A stretch of 58,903 bases of DNA from Betaproteobacteria bacterium Ga0077532. Lineage in GTDB: Bacteria; Pseudomonadota; Gammaproteobacteria; Burkholderiales; Ga0077523. Numbering within the stretch: position 1 is the stretch's first letter; each line of letters begins with the position of its first letter. Positions 17,456 through 26,471 of the stretch are shown one piece after another. Location: positions 1-58,903 of the forward strand of contig LNEE01000047.1 of the NCBI GenBank assembly GCA_001464895.1, given 5' to 3'. A program made the position numbers and the translations under genes. A model generated the notes under the pieces. That model was not told where the DNA came from and searched no databases. It saw only the letters and a list, made by a program, of their open reading frames with translations.

Positions 17456-17462
17456 CCCCCGG

Positions 17463-17942
17463 TCAATCGTTGCACCACCCTCGACCCGAAAATGTCACGC
17501 TCTCGCGCGGCAACTGCACCTGGATGCGCGACTTGTAGTCGACCGCTTCGCATCCGTCGCGCTCGTGTCGGCACTTCCCGTGCGTGCGCACCACCGTGTC
17601 GAGAATCTGCACCTGCACGTGCCCGACGGCGGACTCCACCGACTCGTACCGAGAGAGCATCTTGTTGCCAGGCTGATTGGGGATGCGCATGTTGCGGCGG
17701 AACACGGGGCGCTGTTCGAGCCGCTTCAGCTTGAGCTTCGCGCCGTTCACGATGACGTGCATGCCACCCTCGCCGTCGGCGGACATCACGCAGCGCCCCC
17801 TACCGTCGAGATAGCTGCAGCCCGACTCCGCGCAATGGCCTGCAGGGTTCGTCCCCAGGACGACGCCACGGGCCGCATGGCCGCCGGTTGCGAACAGCGC
17901 GAGAAGCGCGAGGACAGCCAACGACGCGTGCGTCCGAACCAT
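17463..17942 (-). CDS. exported protein of unknown function
   Basis: 159 residues with a signal peptide (charged start, then LAVLALLALFATGGHA). The mature part has six or more cysteines, including AESGCSYLDGRGRCVM and a C-terminal GWCND, so disulphides are likely. I do not recognise the family. It sits between the repeat cluster and the photolyase gene, in the photolyase direction but 48 bases downstream of it. Confidence 0.65.
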   Translation of the reverse strand: MVRTHASLAVLALLALFATGGHAARGVVLGTNPAGHCAESGCSYLDGRGRCVMSADGEGGMHVIVNGAKLKLKRLEQRPVFRRNMRIPNQPGNKMLSRYESVESAVGHVQVQILDTVVRTHGKCRHERDGCEAVDYKSRIQVQLPRESVTFSGRGWCND

Positions 17943-17990
17943 GTTTCGTCCCCGATGAAAATGCTTCGGACATGATGCCCGAAGGCGACG

Positions 17991-19430
17991 CTACGCGTCT
18001 GCCTTGCGGCCCTTCACTGCGGCGTAGATCGCGAGCGCCTCCTCGCGCGCCTGGGCGTGGTCGACGATGGGCGCCGGATAGTCCCGGCCGATCACCGCGC
18101 CGGCGGCCTGCTGGTCGAGTGGCGGCAGCGTCCAGGGCGCATGGATGTACTTGCCGGGCACGCGCGCCAGTTCCGGGACGTACATCCGGATGAACCGTCC
18201 GTCCGCATCGAACTTCTCGGACTGCGAAACGGGGTTGAAGATGCGGAAGTACGGCTGCGCATCGCATCCCGTCGAGGCTGCCCATTGCCAGCCGCCGTTG
18301 TTCGCCGAGAGATCGAAATCGTTCAGGTGATCGGCGAAGTACTGCTCGCCCTGGCGCCAGTGCACGTGCAGGTCCTTCACGAGGAACGACGCCGCGACCA
18401 TGCGCAGGCGGTTGTGCATGTACCCGCTGGTGTTGAGCTGCCGCATGGCGGCGTCAACCAGGGGGTAGCCGGTGCGGCCTTCGCACCACGCCGCGAAACG
18501 GTCGGCGCGATCGGTGAAGTGCAGCGCGTCGTACTCCGGCTTGAAGCTGCGTGTGGTCACGTGCGGGTTGTGCCACAGGATCTGGAAGTAGAAATCGCGC
18601 CACACGAGTTCGGAGAGCCAACCCTGGGCGCCCTCGGTGCCACGCGCACGGGCAGCGCGCGCCAGTTCGCGGATGGAGATCGTGCCGAACCGCAGATGCA
18701 CCGACAGATAGGACGGCCCGCGGACTGCCGGAAAATCGCGTCGCTCCTTGTAGGCATCGATGCGCTGCACGAAGTCGTCGAACAACGTACGCGCACCCGA
18801 GGCCCCGAGCGGAATCTTCAGCGCCTGGAGGTTCGTGGTCTCGAACCCCATCGACGCGAGACTCGGGATGGTCCTCCCGGCGTCCGGCGCGAGCGCCGCT
18901 GCGTGGCGCGCAATCGGATAGCTCTTCAGGAAGAAGTCGTCGACGCGCTTCAGCCACGCCGTGCGATAGGGCGTGAACACGGTGTATGGAGCGCCGGCCT
19001 GCGTCAGCACCTCGTCGCGTTCGCACACGACCTGGTCCTTGAACGTGCGCAGACGCCGATCGTCGGCCGCGAGCGTGGCTTCGACGGCAGCGTCGCGCGC
19101 GATCGCCTGCGGTTCGTAGTCGTGGTTCGTGTAGACGGCATCGACACCGAGCGCCCGCGCGTGGGCGGGGACGAGGTCCCGCGCGCGCCCGTGCAACACG
19201 GTGAGACCACCGCCCAGCGCCTCCAGCGCAGCCGCGAGTTCCGTCACCGCATGCCAGATGAACTCCACGCGCCGGTCTGCGCGGGACGGCAGTGCATCGA
19301 GGATCTCGGTGTCGAAAACGAACACGCACCAGACGGCTCGGGCATCGCGGAGCGCGTGGTACAGGGCAGCGTGGTCGTCGGCGCGGAGATCGCGGCGGAA
19401 CCACACGAGGGCGCGGTCGATCGTCTTCAT
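17991..19430 (-). CDS. phrB: deoxyribodipyrimidine (CPD) photolyase
   Basis: 479 residues, class I CPD photolyase. It uses FAD and blue light to split cyclobutane pyrimidine dimers. The start reads LVWFRRDLRADDHAALYHAL. The FAD-binding region has SYLSVHLRFGTIS, ELVWRDFYF, TGYPLVDAAMRQLN and DFDLSANNGGWQWAASTGCD, all family hallmarks. It closes the leftward light-response gene chain, 28 bases after the NTF2-like gene. Confidence 0.95.
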   Translation of the reverse strand: MKTIDRALVWFRRDLRADDHAALYHALRDARAVWCVFVFDTEILDALPSRADRRVEFIWHAVTELAAALEALGGGLTVLHGRARDLVPAHARALGVDAVYTNHDYEPQAIARDAAVEATLAADDRRLRTFKDQVVCERDEVLTQAGAPYTVFTPYRTAWLKRVDDFFLKSYPIARHAAALAPDAGRTIPSLASMGFETTNLQALKIPLGASGARTLFDDFVQRIDAYKERRDFPAVRGPSYLSVHLRFGTISIRELARAARARGTEGAQGWLSELVWRDFYFQILWHNPHVTTRSFKPEYDALHFTDRADRFAAWCEGRTGYPLVDAAMRQLNTSGYMHNRLRMVAASFLVKDLHVHWRQGEQYFADHLNDFDLSANNGGWQWAASTGCDAQPYFRIFNPVSQSEKFDADGRFIRMYVPELARVPGKYIHAPWTLPPLDQQAAGAVIGRDYPAPIVDHAQAREEALAIYAAVKGRKADA

Positions 19431-19458
19431 GGAGGGCTCACGCCATGCGCCGCCGACC

Positions 19459-19878
19459 TCACGCCATGCGCCGCATGAGCCACCGGATGACCGGACCGAT
19501 ACCCGGCAGCTTCGCGTACAACTCCTCCCCAGTGTCCCAATAGTCCCGATGGTTCGCGATTCTGCCGTCGGCCGCGAGGGTCAGGTGGGACGCTCCGTGG
19601 ATCCGCCAGGTCTGCGTGGGGCGGAATTTGCGCAGCCGGAACGTGAAATCCCAGATGAGCACGACGTCGACGCCATCCACGATGCGTTGCATCACCTTGA
19701 AGTGCGGCTCGTGCATCTCCTCGAACATGTGCCCGAAGATGGCCTGGATGTCGACGAGCGCCCTGACATCGTTGAACGGGTCCTTGAACGTCGCGTCTTC
19801 GGTGTAGATCTCGCCGAGGCGCGCCACCGTCTCCGGTGCGAGCGTCTCGAAGAAACGGACGATGCCGTCGAGGTTCAT
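19459..19878 (-). CDS. NTF2-like (SnoaL-fold) protein
   Basis: 139 residues with the cone-shaped alpha-beta fold of the NTF2/SnoaL superfamily. It has IYTEDATFKDPFNDV near the start and RIHGASHLTLAADGRIANHRDYWDT. It could be a small enzyme or binding protein; no substrate is evident. Proteins like this often accompany the CFA/FAD/DUF1365 cluster. It begins one base after the SDR stop codon. Confidence 0.85.
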   Translation of the reverse strand: MNLDGIVRFFETLAPETVARLGEIYTEDATFKDPFNDVRALVDIQAIFGHMFEEMHEPHFKVMQRIVDGVDVVLIWDFTFRLRKFRPTQTWRIHGASHLTLAADGRIANHRDYWDTGEELYAKLPGIGPVIRWLMRRMA

Positions 19879-19879
19879 G

Positions 19880-20653
19880 TCAGAGCCCTGTGAATCGGTG
19901 GGCTATCGGGAAGTACCACCGATAGGGCAGCAGGCGGAAGAACTTGAGCCAGCCCGTGAATCGCTTGGGATAGTGGATCTCGAAGTGGCCGCGCTCGATT
20001 CCCCGGAGCGTGAACGCGGCGGCCTCGGACGGCTCGATGAGCGCGGGCATCTTGAAGTCGTTGCCGTCCGTGAGGGGCGTGCGCACGAAGCCCGGGTTGA
20101 CCACGTGCACCGCGATGCCCTTCGGTGCGAGATCGAAGTAGAGCCCTTCGGCAAAGTTGATGAGCGCGGCCTTCGTGGGGCCGTATGCGAGGGCCTTCGG
20201 AAGGCCACGATAGCCGGCGACACTCGACACGATGGCAATGCGACCCTCGCCACGACGGAGGAACTCGGGGAGTACGGCGGCCGTGACGTGGACGACGCCC
20301 TGCACGTTCACGTCGAACAGCTTGCGGACGACCTCGGGGTCCAGCTCCCACGCCCGCATCGCCTGATAGCTCCCGGCCACGAGCAGGACGTCGTCGATGC
20401 CGCCCCAATGTCCGACGAGCGTCGCATGGGCGGAGTTCACCTGCGCAGCGTCGGTGACATCGAGCGGCAACACGACCGTCCTCGGGTCCTTCGTCGCCAG
20501 TACGTCGAGTGCCTCGCGCTTGCGTGCCGAGAGCGCGACGCGGGCGCCAGCGCCGATGAGGGTCTCGGCGAGGGCGGCGCCGATGCCGGTGGAGGCGCCG
20601 ACGATCCAGACGCGCCGGCCGCGCCAGTCACGCACTGTGGGATTCATGGCCAT
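19880..20653 (-). CDS. short-chain dehydrogenase/reductase
   Basis: 257 residues. The cofactor motif is GASTGIG near residue 20, the VAGSY segment stands where NNAG usually lies, and the active site is the Ser of SSVAGYRG with YGPTK (Tyr-x-x-x-Lys). C-terminal hydrophobic residues suggest membrane contact. ATGs at 20653 and 20647 are both possible. The MITE begins two bases upstream of the first, so the gene's promoter or coupling depends on that insertion. Confidence 0.9.
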   Translation of the reverse strand: MAMNPTVRDWRGRRVWIVGASTGIGAALAETLIGAGARVALSARKREALDVLATKDPRTVVLPLDVTDAAQVNSAHATLVGHWGGIDDVLLVAGSYQAMRAWELDPEVVRKLFDVNVQGVVHVTAAVLPEFLRRGEGRIAIVSSVAGYRGLPKALAYGPTKAALINFAEGLYFDLAPKGIAVHVVNPGFVRTPLTDGNDFKMPALIEPSEAAAFTLRGIERGHFEIHYPKRFTGWLKFFRLLPYRWYFPIAHRFTGL

Positions 20654-20654
20654 C

Positions 20655-20802
20655 TAGTGTCTCGACACAGAAGTTTCGCAACGTCGGAACGCGGCGCGCT
20701 CCGACGCCGAATCAACGCAGTGCTCACCCATAGTCCAGTCCTCTCCGCTCAACGATGCCGCGATTGCGATCAATGTTTGCGAACTTCCGTGTCGAGACAC
20801 TA
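20655..20802. mobile_element. 148-bp MITE with TA-flanked inverted ends
   Basis: The left end reads TAGTGTCTCGACACAGAAGT. The right end is the reverse complement of TAGTGTCTCGACACGGAAGT, and similarity extends to about 26 bases. Each outer end carries TA, as in Tc1/mariner-IS630 type targets. The tip GTGTC-TC-GACAC is itself palindromic. No transposase is encoded. It lies exactly between the DUF3833 stop and the SDR start. Confidence 0.8.
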
Positions 20803-21327
20803 TCGATCCCGCTTCCGGAAACTCAGGTTGACCTGCGCGACCTCGAAACCGAGCTTCGAGATGCTCGAGCGATTCAGCATCGTGCGTTCGTCCATCAGAT
20901 ACATCCAGTCGTCCACGTCGAGGTGCACCGTGCCGTCGCCCCGGGGGAAGTCGAGCACGTAGCGGAAGCGGAAGGCGTTGCCGGCCGTCTCGCCGATGGC
21001 CTCGCCCACGACATCGGCAGCACGCCCGATGTAGCGGTCGCCTTGCTTCGTGAGGGTCCACACGCGCTTCTGCGTGCGGCCGTCCGAGTAGGTGAACGAT
21101 TCGTCCAGCGTGCCCGTGTCGCCCTGCCAGCTCGCGAGGATGAGCACGGTGAAGCGCTGCGAGATCGTGCCGTCGCGATTGCGGACGATACCCCACGCGT
21201 CGATGGTCCCGTCGAAATAGCTCTTCAGGTCGAGGACAGGCTTCTCGTCGCGGAAGTCGTCGATGTCGACCGACGAGCAGGCGGTGAGCGCGAGGAGGCA
21301 CAGCGCGAGCAGGGAACGGCGTGTCAT
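20800..21327 (-). CDS. DUF3833 lipoprotein
   Basis: 175 residues with a lipoprotein signal (LLALCLLALTACSS), so probably anchored to the membrane facing the periplasm. The rest is beta-rich with YFDGTIDAWGIVRNRDG and GRAADVVGEAIGETAGNAF, characteristic of DUF3833. It overlaps the MFS stop by four bases. Its TAG stop is formed at the right tip of the MITE, so the last residues may have been changed by the insertion. Confidence 0.88.
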   Translation of the reverse strand: MTRRSLLALCLLALTACSSVDIDDFRDEKPVLDLKSYFDGTIDAWGIVRNRDGTISQRFTVLILASWQGDTGTLDESFTYSDGRTQKRVWTLTKQGDRYIGRAADVVGEAIGETAGNAFRFRYVLDFPRGDGTVHLDVDDWMYLMDERTMLNRSSISKLGFEVAQVNLSFRKRDR

Positions 21328-22631
21328 GGGGCAGCTCCGGCGGGGGATCGGATGGGAAGCTCGCGGTCGATCGGTGCGAGCCACAGGAGAACGGCGGCGG
21401 CGAGTTGCAGCAGGCACGGCACGAGCGCGTACATGGCGGACAGGTCGCCCATCGGCGGCTGTGCCGTCCCCGGGCGATACCCGATGAGGCCGAGCACCGG
21501 CAATGCGACGCCGGCAGCCAGCGCCAGTTCCATCTTCTCGGTGAACTGCCAGAAGCCGAAGTACGCCCCCTCGGCGCAGCCGGACTGGTCCCGGTCGATC
21601 ACGTCGGCGAGCAGCGAGGGCGGCAGAGCGAGCTGCGAACCGTAGGCGATGCCGGAAAGCGCGCAGACCATCGCGAACGGGATGCCGTCGCCGGGGCCGA
21701 GCAGGAACGCCCAGGCGAAGGCGACCACGCTGGCGCCCATGCCCGCCGCCCAGACGCGCTTCTTGCCGAAGGCGCGCGACGCCCTCACCCACAGCGGCAT
21801 GCCGAGCGCGCCGAACAGGAAATAGATGCCGAGGAAAACCGCGTTCATGTCGGACCGGTCGAGGACATCCTGCACGAAGAAGAGGATGAGTGTCGCGGGG
21901 ATCGCCGCTGCGATGCCGCTCACCATGAAGACGGCGAGCAGCCAGCGGAATGCGGGATTCGCGAGCGGCGCGAGGATGCTCGACAGCGGGAGCGGCCTCG
22001 CACCGGAGGCGCCGCCCGCCGGCCGCGGGGCGAGGAAGAGCGTGATGCCGGCGCCGATCAGGAGCACCGGGATGAACACGAGGCTGAACCGGCGCAGCCC
22101 CTCGGCGTGGCTGCCGCCCTGGGTGAGCAGTTCGGGCAATGCCGCGGCGACGAGCACGCCGAGCACGCCCACCGCGCCGCGCGCTGCCGTGACGCGGGTG
22201 CGCTCGTGGTAGTCCGGCGAGAGTTCGGCTCCCTGCGCGAAGTAGGCGATCGCACCGAGGCTGAACCCGAGATACGTCACGGCAAGCGCGCCGCACAGCC
22301 AGACGGTGAGCGCGACGCTGCCGATGCGCGGCGGATGAAACAGGGCGAGCACGCCGCAGCCGAGCAGCACGACGGCCGCGACGATGAAACCCTGGCGGCT
22401 GGTGCCCGCAGCCGCGCGACGATCGATCCACCAGCCGATGAGCGGGTCCTGCACGGCATCGACGATCCGCGCGAGCAGCAGTACGAGGCCGACAGTGGCG
22501 AGAGGGAGTCCCAGTTCGTCGGCGTACAGCTTCGGGACGTGCACGTAGACGGGCAGCACCGCCATCGCGAGCGGCAGGGCGAATGCCGCGTACGCCGCGA
22601 GCCCGGCGCGGCCCAGGACGCCTGCGGTCAT
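21324..22631 (-). CDS. MFS transporter of the GPH/sugar-cation symporter type
   Basis: About 435 residues with twelve hydrophobic segments. Motifs near the N terminus (LARIVDAVQDPLIGWWIDR) fit the glycoside-pentoside-hexuronide type. The substrate is unknown; its position in the CFA/FAD cluster suggests a lipid-related role rather than sugar uptake. The start at 22631 overlaps the upstream gene by four bases. The frame is open further upstream, but only as the shadow of that gene. Confidence 0.88.
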   Translation of the reverse strand: MTAGVLGRAGLAAYAAFALPLAMAVLPVYVHVPKLYADELGLPLATVGLVLLLARIVDAVQDPLIGWWIDRRAAAGTSRQGFIVAAVVLLGCGVLALFHPPRIGSVALTVWLCGALAVTYLGFSLGAIAYFAQGAELSPDYHERTRVTAARGAVGVLGVLVAAALPELLTQGGSHAEGLRRFSLVFIPVLLIGAGITLFLAPRPAGGASGARPLPLSSILAPLANPAFRWLLAVFMVSGIAAAIPATLILFFVQDVLDRSDMNAVFLGIYFLFGALGMPLWVRASRAFGKKRVWAAGMGASVVAFAWAFLLGPGDGIPFAMVCALSGIAYGSQLALPPSLLADVIDRDQSGCAEGAYFGFWQFTEKMELALAAGVALPVLGLIGYRPGTAQPPMGDLSAMYALVPCLLQLAAAVLLWLAPIDRELPIRSPAGAAP

Positions 22632-23176
22632 TTCAGACCCAGCAGCGCCGCCCGGAGCTTGGGTTCCCGCGTGCGCGGGTCGAGCCAGATCGAGAAGAAG
22701 GCGCGCGCGAACTCGGTGTCCCGGACGATGCCGGTGGAGCGATCCTGGTGGTAGAACTCCACCCCGACGCCCGGGCGGAACACACCGGTGATGTGCTGAC
22801 CCTTCGCGACATCGGGGAAGGCCGCGATCATCAGCGCTCGCCACTTTTCCAGACGTGCGTCGTCGGCCATCCCGAGCCGTCGGATCTCGTCGACGCTCGC
22901 ATCGGCGAGCTTCCGCCCCTGGAAATCGCGCGCGTATCGGATGTCGAGTGCGAAGGAACGATCCCAGCGCCACTCGCTGCCGGACGTGGGGCCGGCGGCC
23001 CAGAGCGATGCGTCGTACAGAAGCAGCCCGAACCAGCGCATGCGCCCCTGCCCGATCTGCCGGACCTCGGCGTCGGGCGTGGACAACTCGGCGATCGGCA
23101 GGCGTGGGGTCGCTTCGGCACCCGCGGCGCAGAGCAGCGCCAGCGCGACGACCACGCGAACGACGAATCTAGACAC
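22628..23176 (-). CDS. chalcone-isomerase-like periplasmic protein
   Basis: 182 residues starting at GTG 23176, with a signal peptide (FVVRVVVALALLCAAGAEA). It matches the bacterial chalcone isomerase-like family: GQGRMRWFGLLLYDASLW, then FALDIRYARDFQG and FFSIWLDPRTREPKLRAALLG. No isomerase activity can be inferred; some relatives may bind fatty acids. It overlaps the CFA synthase stop by eight bases. Confidence 0.87.
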   Translation of the reverse strand: MSRFVVRVVVALALLCAAGAEATPRLPIAELSTPDAEVRQIGQGRMRWFGLLLYDASLWAAGPTSGSEWRWDRSFALDIRYARDFQGRKLADASVDEIRRLGMADDARLEKWRALMIAAFPDVAKGQHITGVFRPGVGVEFYHQDRSTGIVRDTEFARAFFSIWLDPRTREPKLRAALLGLK

Positions 23177-24395
23177 GTTTCAGCTCGACCTGCAGGACAT
23201 CGATCGTGCGCGCCCGGAACCCGGCCTCGCAGTACGCAAGATAGAAGTTCCAGAGGCGGACGAAACGTTCGTCGAAACCCTTGCCCTGCAGTTCGGGGAC
23301 GCAGCTGTTGAAGCGGTGGCGCCAACGGCGGAGCGTCTCGGCGTAATCGAACCCGAACGCGGTCGCCTGGCCGACGACGAGCCCCTGCTGGAAGGCGCGA
23401 TCCCGGAAGACGTCTTCGGAGGGGAGCATTCCGCCGGGGAAGACGTACTGCTGGATGAAGTCGGTGCCGTTGCGATACCGCGTGAACAGCTCGTTCGCGA
23501 TGACGATCGTCTGGATGACGGCCCGGCCACCGCGCTTCAGGGTGTCGCGAACCTTGCGGAAGTAGACGGGCCAGTAGTGCTCCCCCACCGCCTCGAACAT
23601 CTCGATCGACACCACGTGGTCGTACTGCCCGCGGACGTCGCGATAGTCGATGAGCTCGAACGTGGCGCGGTCGCCGATCCCCTGTATGGCGATACGGTGC
23701 TGTGCGTGCGCGAGCTGTTCGGTCGAAAGCGTGATGCCGTGCACGCGGCAGCCTCGCGTGCGGACGGCGTACTCCGCGAAGCCCCCCCAGCCGCAACCGA
23801 TCTCGAGCACGCGATGTTCGGCCGTCAGGCCGAGGAGGCGGCAGATGCGCTCGTACTTCGCCATCTGGGCCTGCTCGAGGGGGCGTTTCGCCTGCCCTTC
23901 GAACAGCGCGGCCGAATACGTCATGGTGTCGTCGAGCCAGAGCCGGTAGAAGTCGTTGCCGAGATCGTAGTGCGCGTGGATGTTGCGCTTCGCCTGGCTG
24001 CGGCGGTTGCCGCGGAGAAGATGGCGCATCCGGTACGCGAGCCCCCCCCACCAACGCCCGTAGATGGCCCGCTCGAGCGCTGAGTGGTTCGCGGCCGCGA
24101 CCTCCAGCAGGGCCGTGAGATCGGGGGAATCCCAACGGCCGGCCATGAAGGCCTCCGCGAAACCGATGTCACCTGAGCGGATGATGTCGGCGCAGACCTC
24201 CCAGTCGTGGAGGCGCAGCATCGCGTGCGGCCCGCTGAACCCGGAAGAGAAAGTGCGGGGGATACCGTCGGGGCCGATGACATCGAGGCGTCCGACGCGG
24301 AGTCGTTGCAGAAGCTTCAGCAGGAATCGGGCAGCGCGAGACTCGGGCTGCGCCGTGATGGGGTATGTGGTTGCGGGCATGTCGTCCGGTTTCAT
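23169..24395 (-). CDS. cyclopropane-fatty-acyl-phospholipid synthase family
   Basis: 408 residues. The SAM-binding motif is VLEIGCGWGGFAEYA, preceded by AHYDLGNDFYRLWLDDTMTYS, which contacts phospholipid in this family. These enzymes methylate or cyclopropanate double bonds of membrane lipids. A paralogue role, such as methylation for furan fatty acids in light-stressed bacteria, is possible but unproven. The ATG at 24395 overlaps the DUF1365 stop as ATGA; ATG 24380 is an alternative. Confidence 0.92.
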   Translation of the reverse strand: MKPDDMPATTYPITAQPESRAARFLLKLLQRLRVGRLDVIGPDGIPRTFSSGFSGPHAMLRLHDWEVCADIIRSGDIGFAEAFMAGRWDSPDLTALLEVAAANHSALERAIYGRWWGGLAYRMRHLLRGNRRSQAKRNIHAHYDLGNDFYRLWLDDTMTYSAALFEGQAKRPLEQAQMAKYERICRLLGLTAEHRVLEIGCGWGGFAEYAVRTRGCRVHGITLSTEQLAHAQHRIAIQGIGDRATFELIDYRDVRGQYDHVVSIEMFEAVGEHYWPVYFRKVRDTLKRGGRAVIQTIVIANELFTRYRNGTDFIQQYVFPGGMLPSEDVFRDRAFQQGLVVGQATAFGFDYAETLRRWRHRFNSCVPELQGKGFDERFVRLWNFYLAYCEAGFRARTIDVLQVELKRV

Positions 24396-25165
24396 CGCGT
24401 CGTTTCGCGGGTCGGTGGCAGCGGTCTCGAATGAAAGGGCACGCCCTTCCACCAGAGTTTCAACGCCTGCCAGTGGATGCGAGCGATCACGCCCAGGGTC
24501 ATCCACGGATACGCAAAGAAGCACCGCGACAGCGCCCCGCCCGTGAGCGGTTCTCCCCGCCCTGCAATCGACGTGAGCAGGAGTTTACCGTCACCATCGT
24601 CGTAGTCGATGCGAATCCGGGTACTTTCGACGCCGGCATCGAACTGGAACCGGTAATCGCCCGCGACGGTGCAGAAAGGGGAGACGTGAAAGACCTTGCG
24701 GGCCCCCACGACATCACCAGGGACGATCGGCTCGCCGTCGTCCCGCACGACGAGATAGTTGTGGTGGTCCCCGAAAGTGTTGCTCACCTCGGCGAGGACG
24801 GCGCGAAGTCGCCCCACGCGGTCGTGGCACAACCAGAAACTGACTGGGTTGAATACGTACCCGAGGACCCGCGGGAACGCCTGCAGCCAGATATCGCCAT
24901 CGACAGAATCGAGCCCGGCGCCACGGAGCGTCTCGCGGATCCACGGGAGCAGCGGGGAGCCGTCCCGCGGGCCGTGGTCAGCGCGACGGAAGGTCATCAA
25001 TCCGAGTCGATCGAGACGCTGGCGCTCGCCAGCGGCATCGATCTCGGGGACCCGCAGGCGCACGAAGTACACAGGGTAGGTGAACCGGTTCCTTGCTGGT
25101 CGGATCCGGTGATGCATGACTTCGCCGCGGAACAGCAGGGCGTCGGGGCGGCCCGGCGTGGTCAT
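24392..25165 (-). CDS. DUF1365 family protein
   Basis: 257 residues. It has YPVYFVRLRVPEID, GYVFNPVSFWLCHD and EVSNTFGDHHNYLV, the DUF1365 signatures. The biochemical role is not established. It is regularly found between an FAD amine-oxidase-like gene and a CFA synthase, as here. Four-base overlaps on both sides show tight coupling. Confidence 0.92.
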   Translation of the reverse strand: MTTPGRPDALLFRGEVMHHRIRPARNRFTYPVYFVRLRVPEIDAAGERQRLDRLGLMTFRRADHGPRDGSPLLPWIRETLRGAGLDSVDGDIWLQAFPRVLGYVFNPVSFWLCHDRVGRLRAVLAEVSNTFGDHHNYLVVRDDGEPIVPGDVVGARKVFHVSPFCTVAGDYRFQFDAGVESTRIRIDYDDGDGKLLLTSIAGRGEPLTGGALSRCFFAYPWMTLGVIARIHWQALKLWWKGVPFHSRPLPPTRETTR

Positions 25166-26436
25166 GCCGCAACGGCCCGCGACTGCCACGGCACCTGGAC
25201 GCCGAGCGCATTCGCGACGGCGATGGCCGAGAGCAGGCCGTCCTCGTGGAAGCCGTAGCGCGTCCAGGCCCCGCAGAACCAGGTGCGTCTGCGGCCCTGA
25301 AGCCCGGGCAGGCGCCGCTGAGCGGCGATGGCGGGGCCGTCGAAGATCGGGTGCGCGTATGTGATGCGGCGGAGGACCGTCCCCGGCGCGGGCTCCCTGA
25401 GGGGATTCAGCGTGACCATCACGGGCGTCGTGCAAGGCAGTGGCTGCAGACGATTGATCAGGTAGCTCACCGACACCGGACGACCCGCGGCCTGGGCCCC
25501 GCCGGCGAGGTAGTTCCACGCCGACCAAGCCTCCTTCACCCGCGGCAGCAGGGAGGCGTCAGTGTGCAGCCATGCTTCGTTGTCCTGATACCGGACGTCT
25601 CCGAGCGTGCCGCGCTCCACGGAGTCCGCGTCGGCGAGCAGGCGCAAGGCCTGGTCGCTGTGACAGGCGAGCACGACGCCATCGAAGACATCCTCACCGG
25701 CAGCGGTCTCGACGAAGGTGGCGTTCTCCTCCCTCGTGATCCTGCGGACGGGTGTCCCGATCCGGACATCGGAGATGCCCTCGACCAATCGCTTCACGTA
25801 CTCCCGGCCACCGCCGGCGACAGTCCGCCAACGAGGACGGTCGTTCACCTGCAGCAGGCCGTGGTTGTGACAGAAGCGGAGGAAGGTGTCGGCCGGATAC
25901 TCGAGCATGCTGGCCGTCGGGCAAGACCAGATGGCGGCACTCATGGGCAGCAGGTACCAATCGCGAAAGGCGCGTCCGTACCCGCCGGCCGCCAGGAACT
26001 CGGCAATGGAACCCTCGACCGCTCTCGCTTCGGTCACGCATCGGGTTCCTTCGCGGTTGAAGCGGAGGATGTCCTTCAGCATGCCCCAGAACTCCGGCTT
26101 CACGAGGTTCCGTTTCTGGGCGAACACGGTGGCGAGGCTGCTGCCCGCCCACTCGAGCCTGTCTTCGTCTATGCGCACGCTGAAGGACATCTCGCTCTCG
26201 ACCGATGCCACGCCGAGATGCTCGAACAACGCGCAGAGGTTCGGGTACGTTCGCTCGTTGAACACGAGGAAGCCGGTGTCCACCGGAAAGCGGGAACCGT
26301 CGACGTCAACGTCGACGGTGTGCGTGTGCCCGCCCGCGTAGTTCGCTGCTTCGAACAGCGTGACCCGATGCTGCCGTGACAGCAGCCAGGCAGCAGACAA
26401 CCCGGCGATACCTCCGCCGACAACAGCCAGTCGCAT
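25162..26436 (-). CDS. FAD-dependent amine-oxidase-like oxidoreductase
   Basis: 424 residues. The dinucleotide motif VVGGGIAGLSAAWLLS opens the protein, followed by GGHTHTVDVDVDG and DTGFLVFNERTYPNL. The C terminus has a second FAD contact (FCGAWTRYGFHEDGLLSA). It belongs to the NAD(P)/FAD amine-oxidase superfamily, but the substrate is probably a fatty acyl chain given its CFA and DUF1365 partners. It lies 35 bases after folE2. Confidence 0.91.
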   Translation of the reverse strand: MRLAVVGGGIAGLSAAWLLSRQHRVTLFEAANYAGGHTHTVDVDVDGSRFPVDTGFLVFNERTYPNLCALFEHLGVASVESEMSFSVRIDEDRLEWAGSSLATVFAQKRNLVKPEFWGMLKDILRFNREGTRCVTEARAVEGSIAEFLAAGGYGRAFRDWYLLPMSAAIWSCPTASMLEYPADTFLRFCHNHGLLQVNDRPRWRTVAGGGREYVKRLVEGISDVRIGTPVRRITREENATFVETAAGEDVFDGVVLACHSDQALRLLADADSVERGTLGDVRYQDNEAWLHTDASLLPRVKEAWSAWNYLAGGAQAAGRPVSVSYLINRLQPLPCTTPVMVTLNPLREPAPGTVLRRITYAHPIFDGPAIAAQRRLPGLQGRRRTWFCGAWTRYGFHEDGLLSAIAVANALGVQVPWQSRAVAA

Positions 26437-26471
26437 CAGGTCTCCCCGTACGTTCTTCGACGTAGGAGGCG

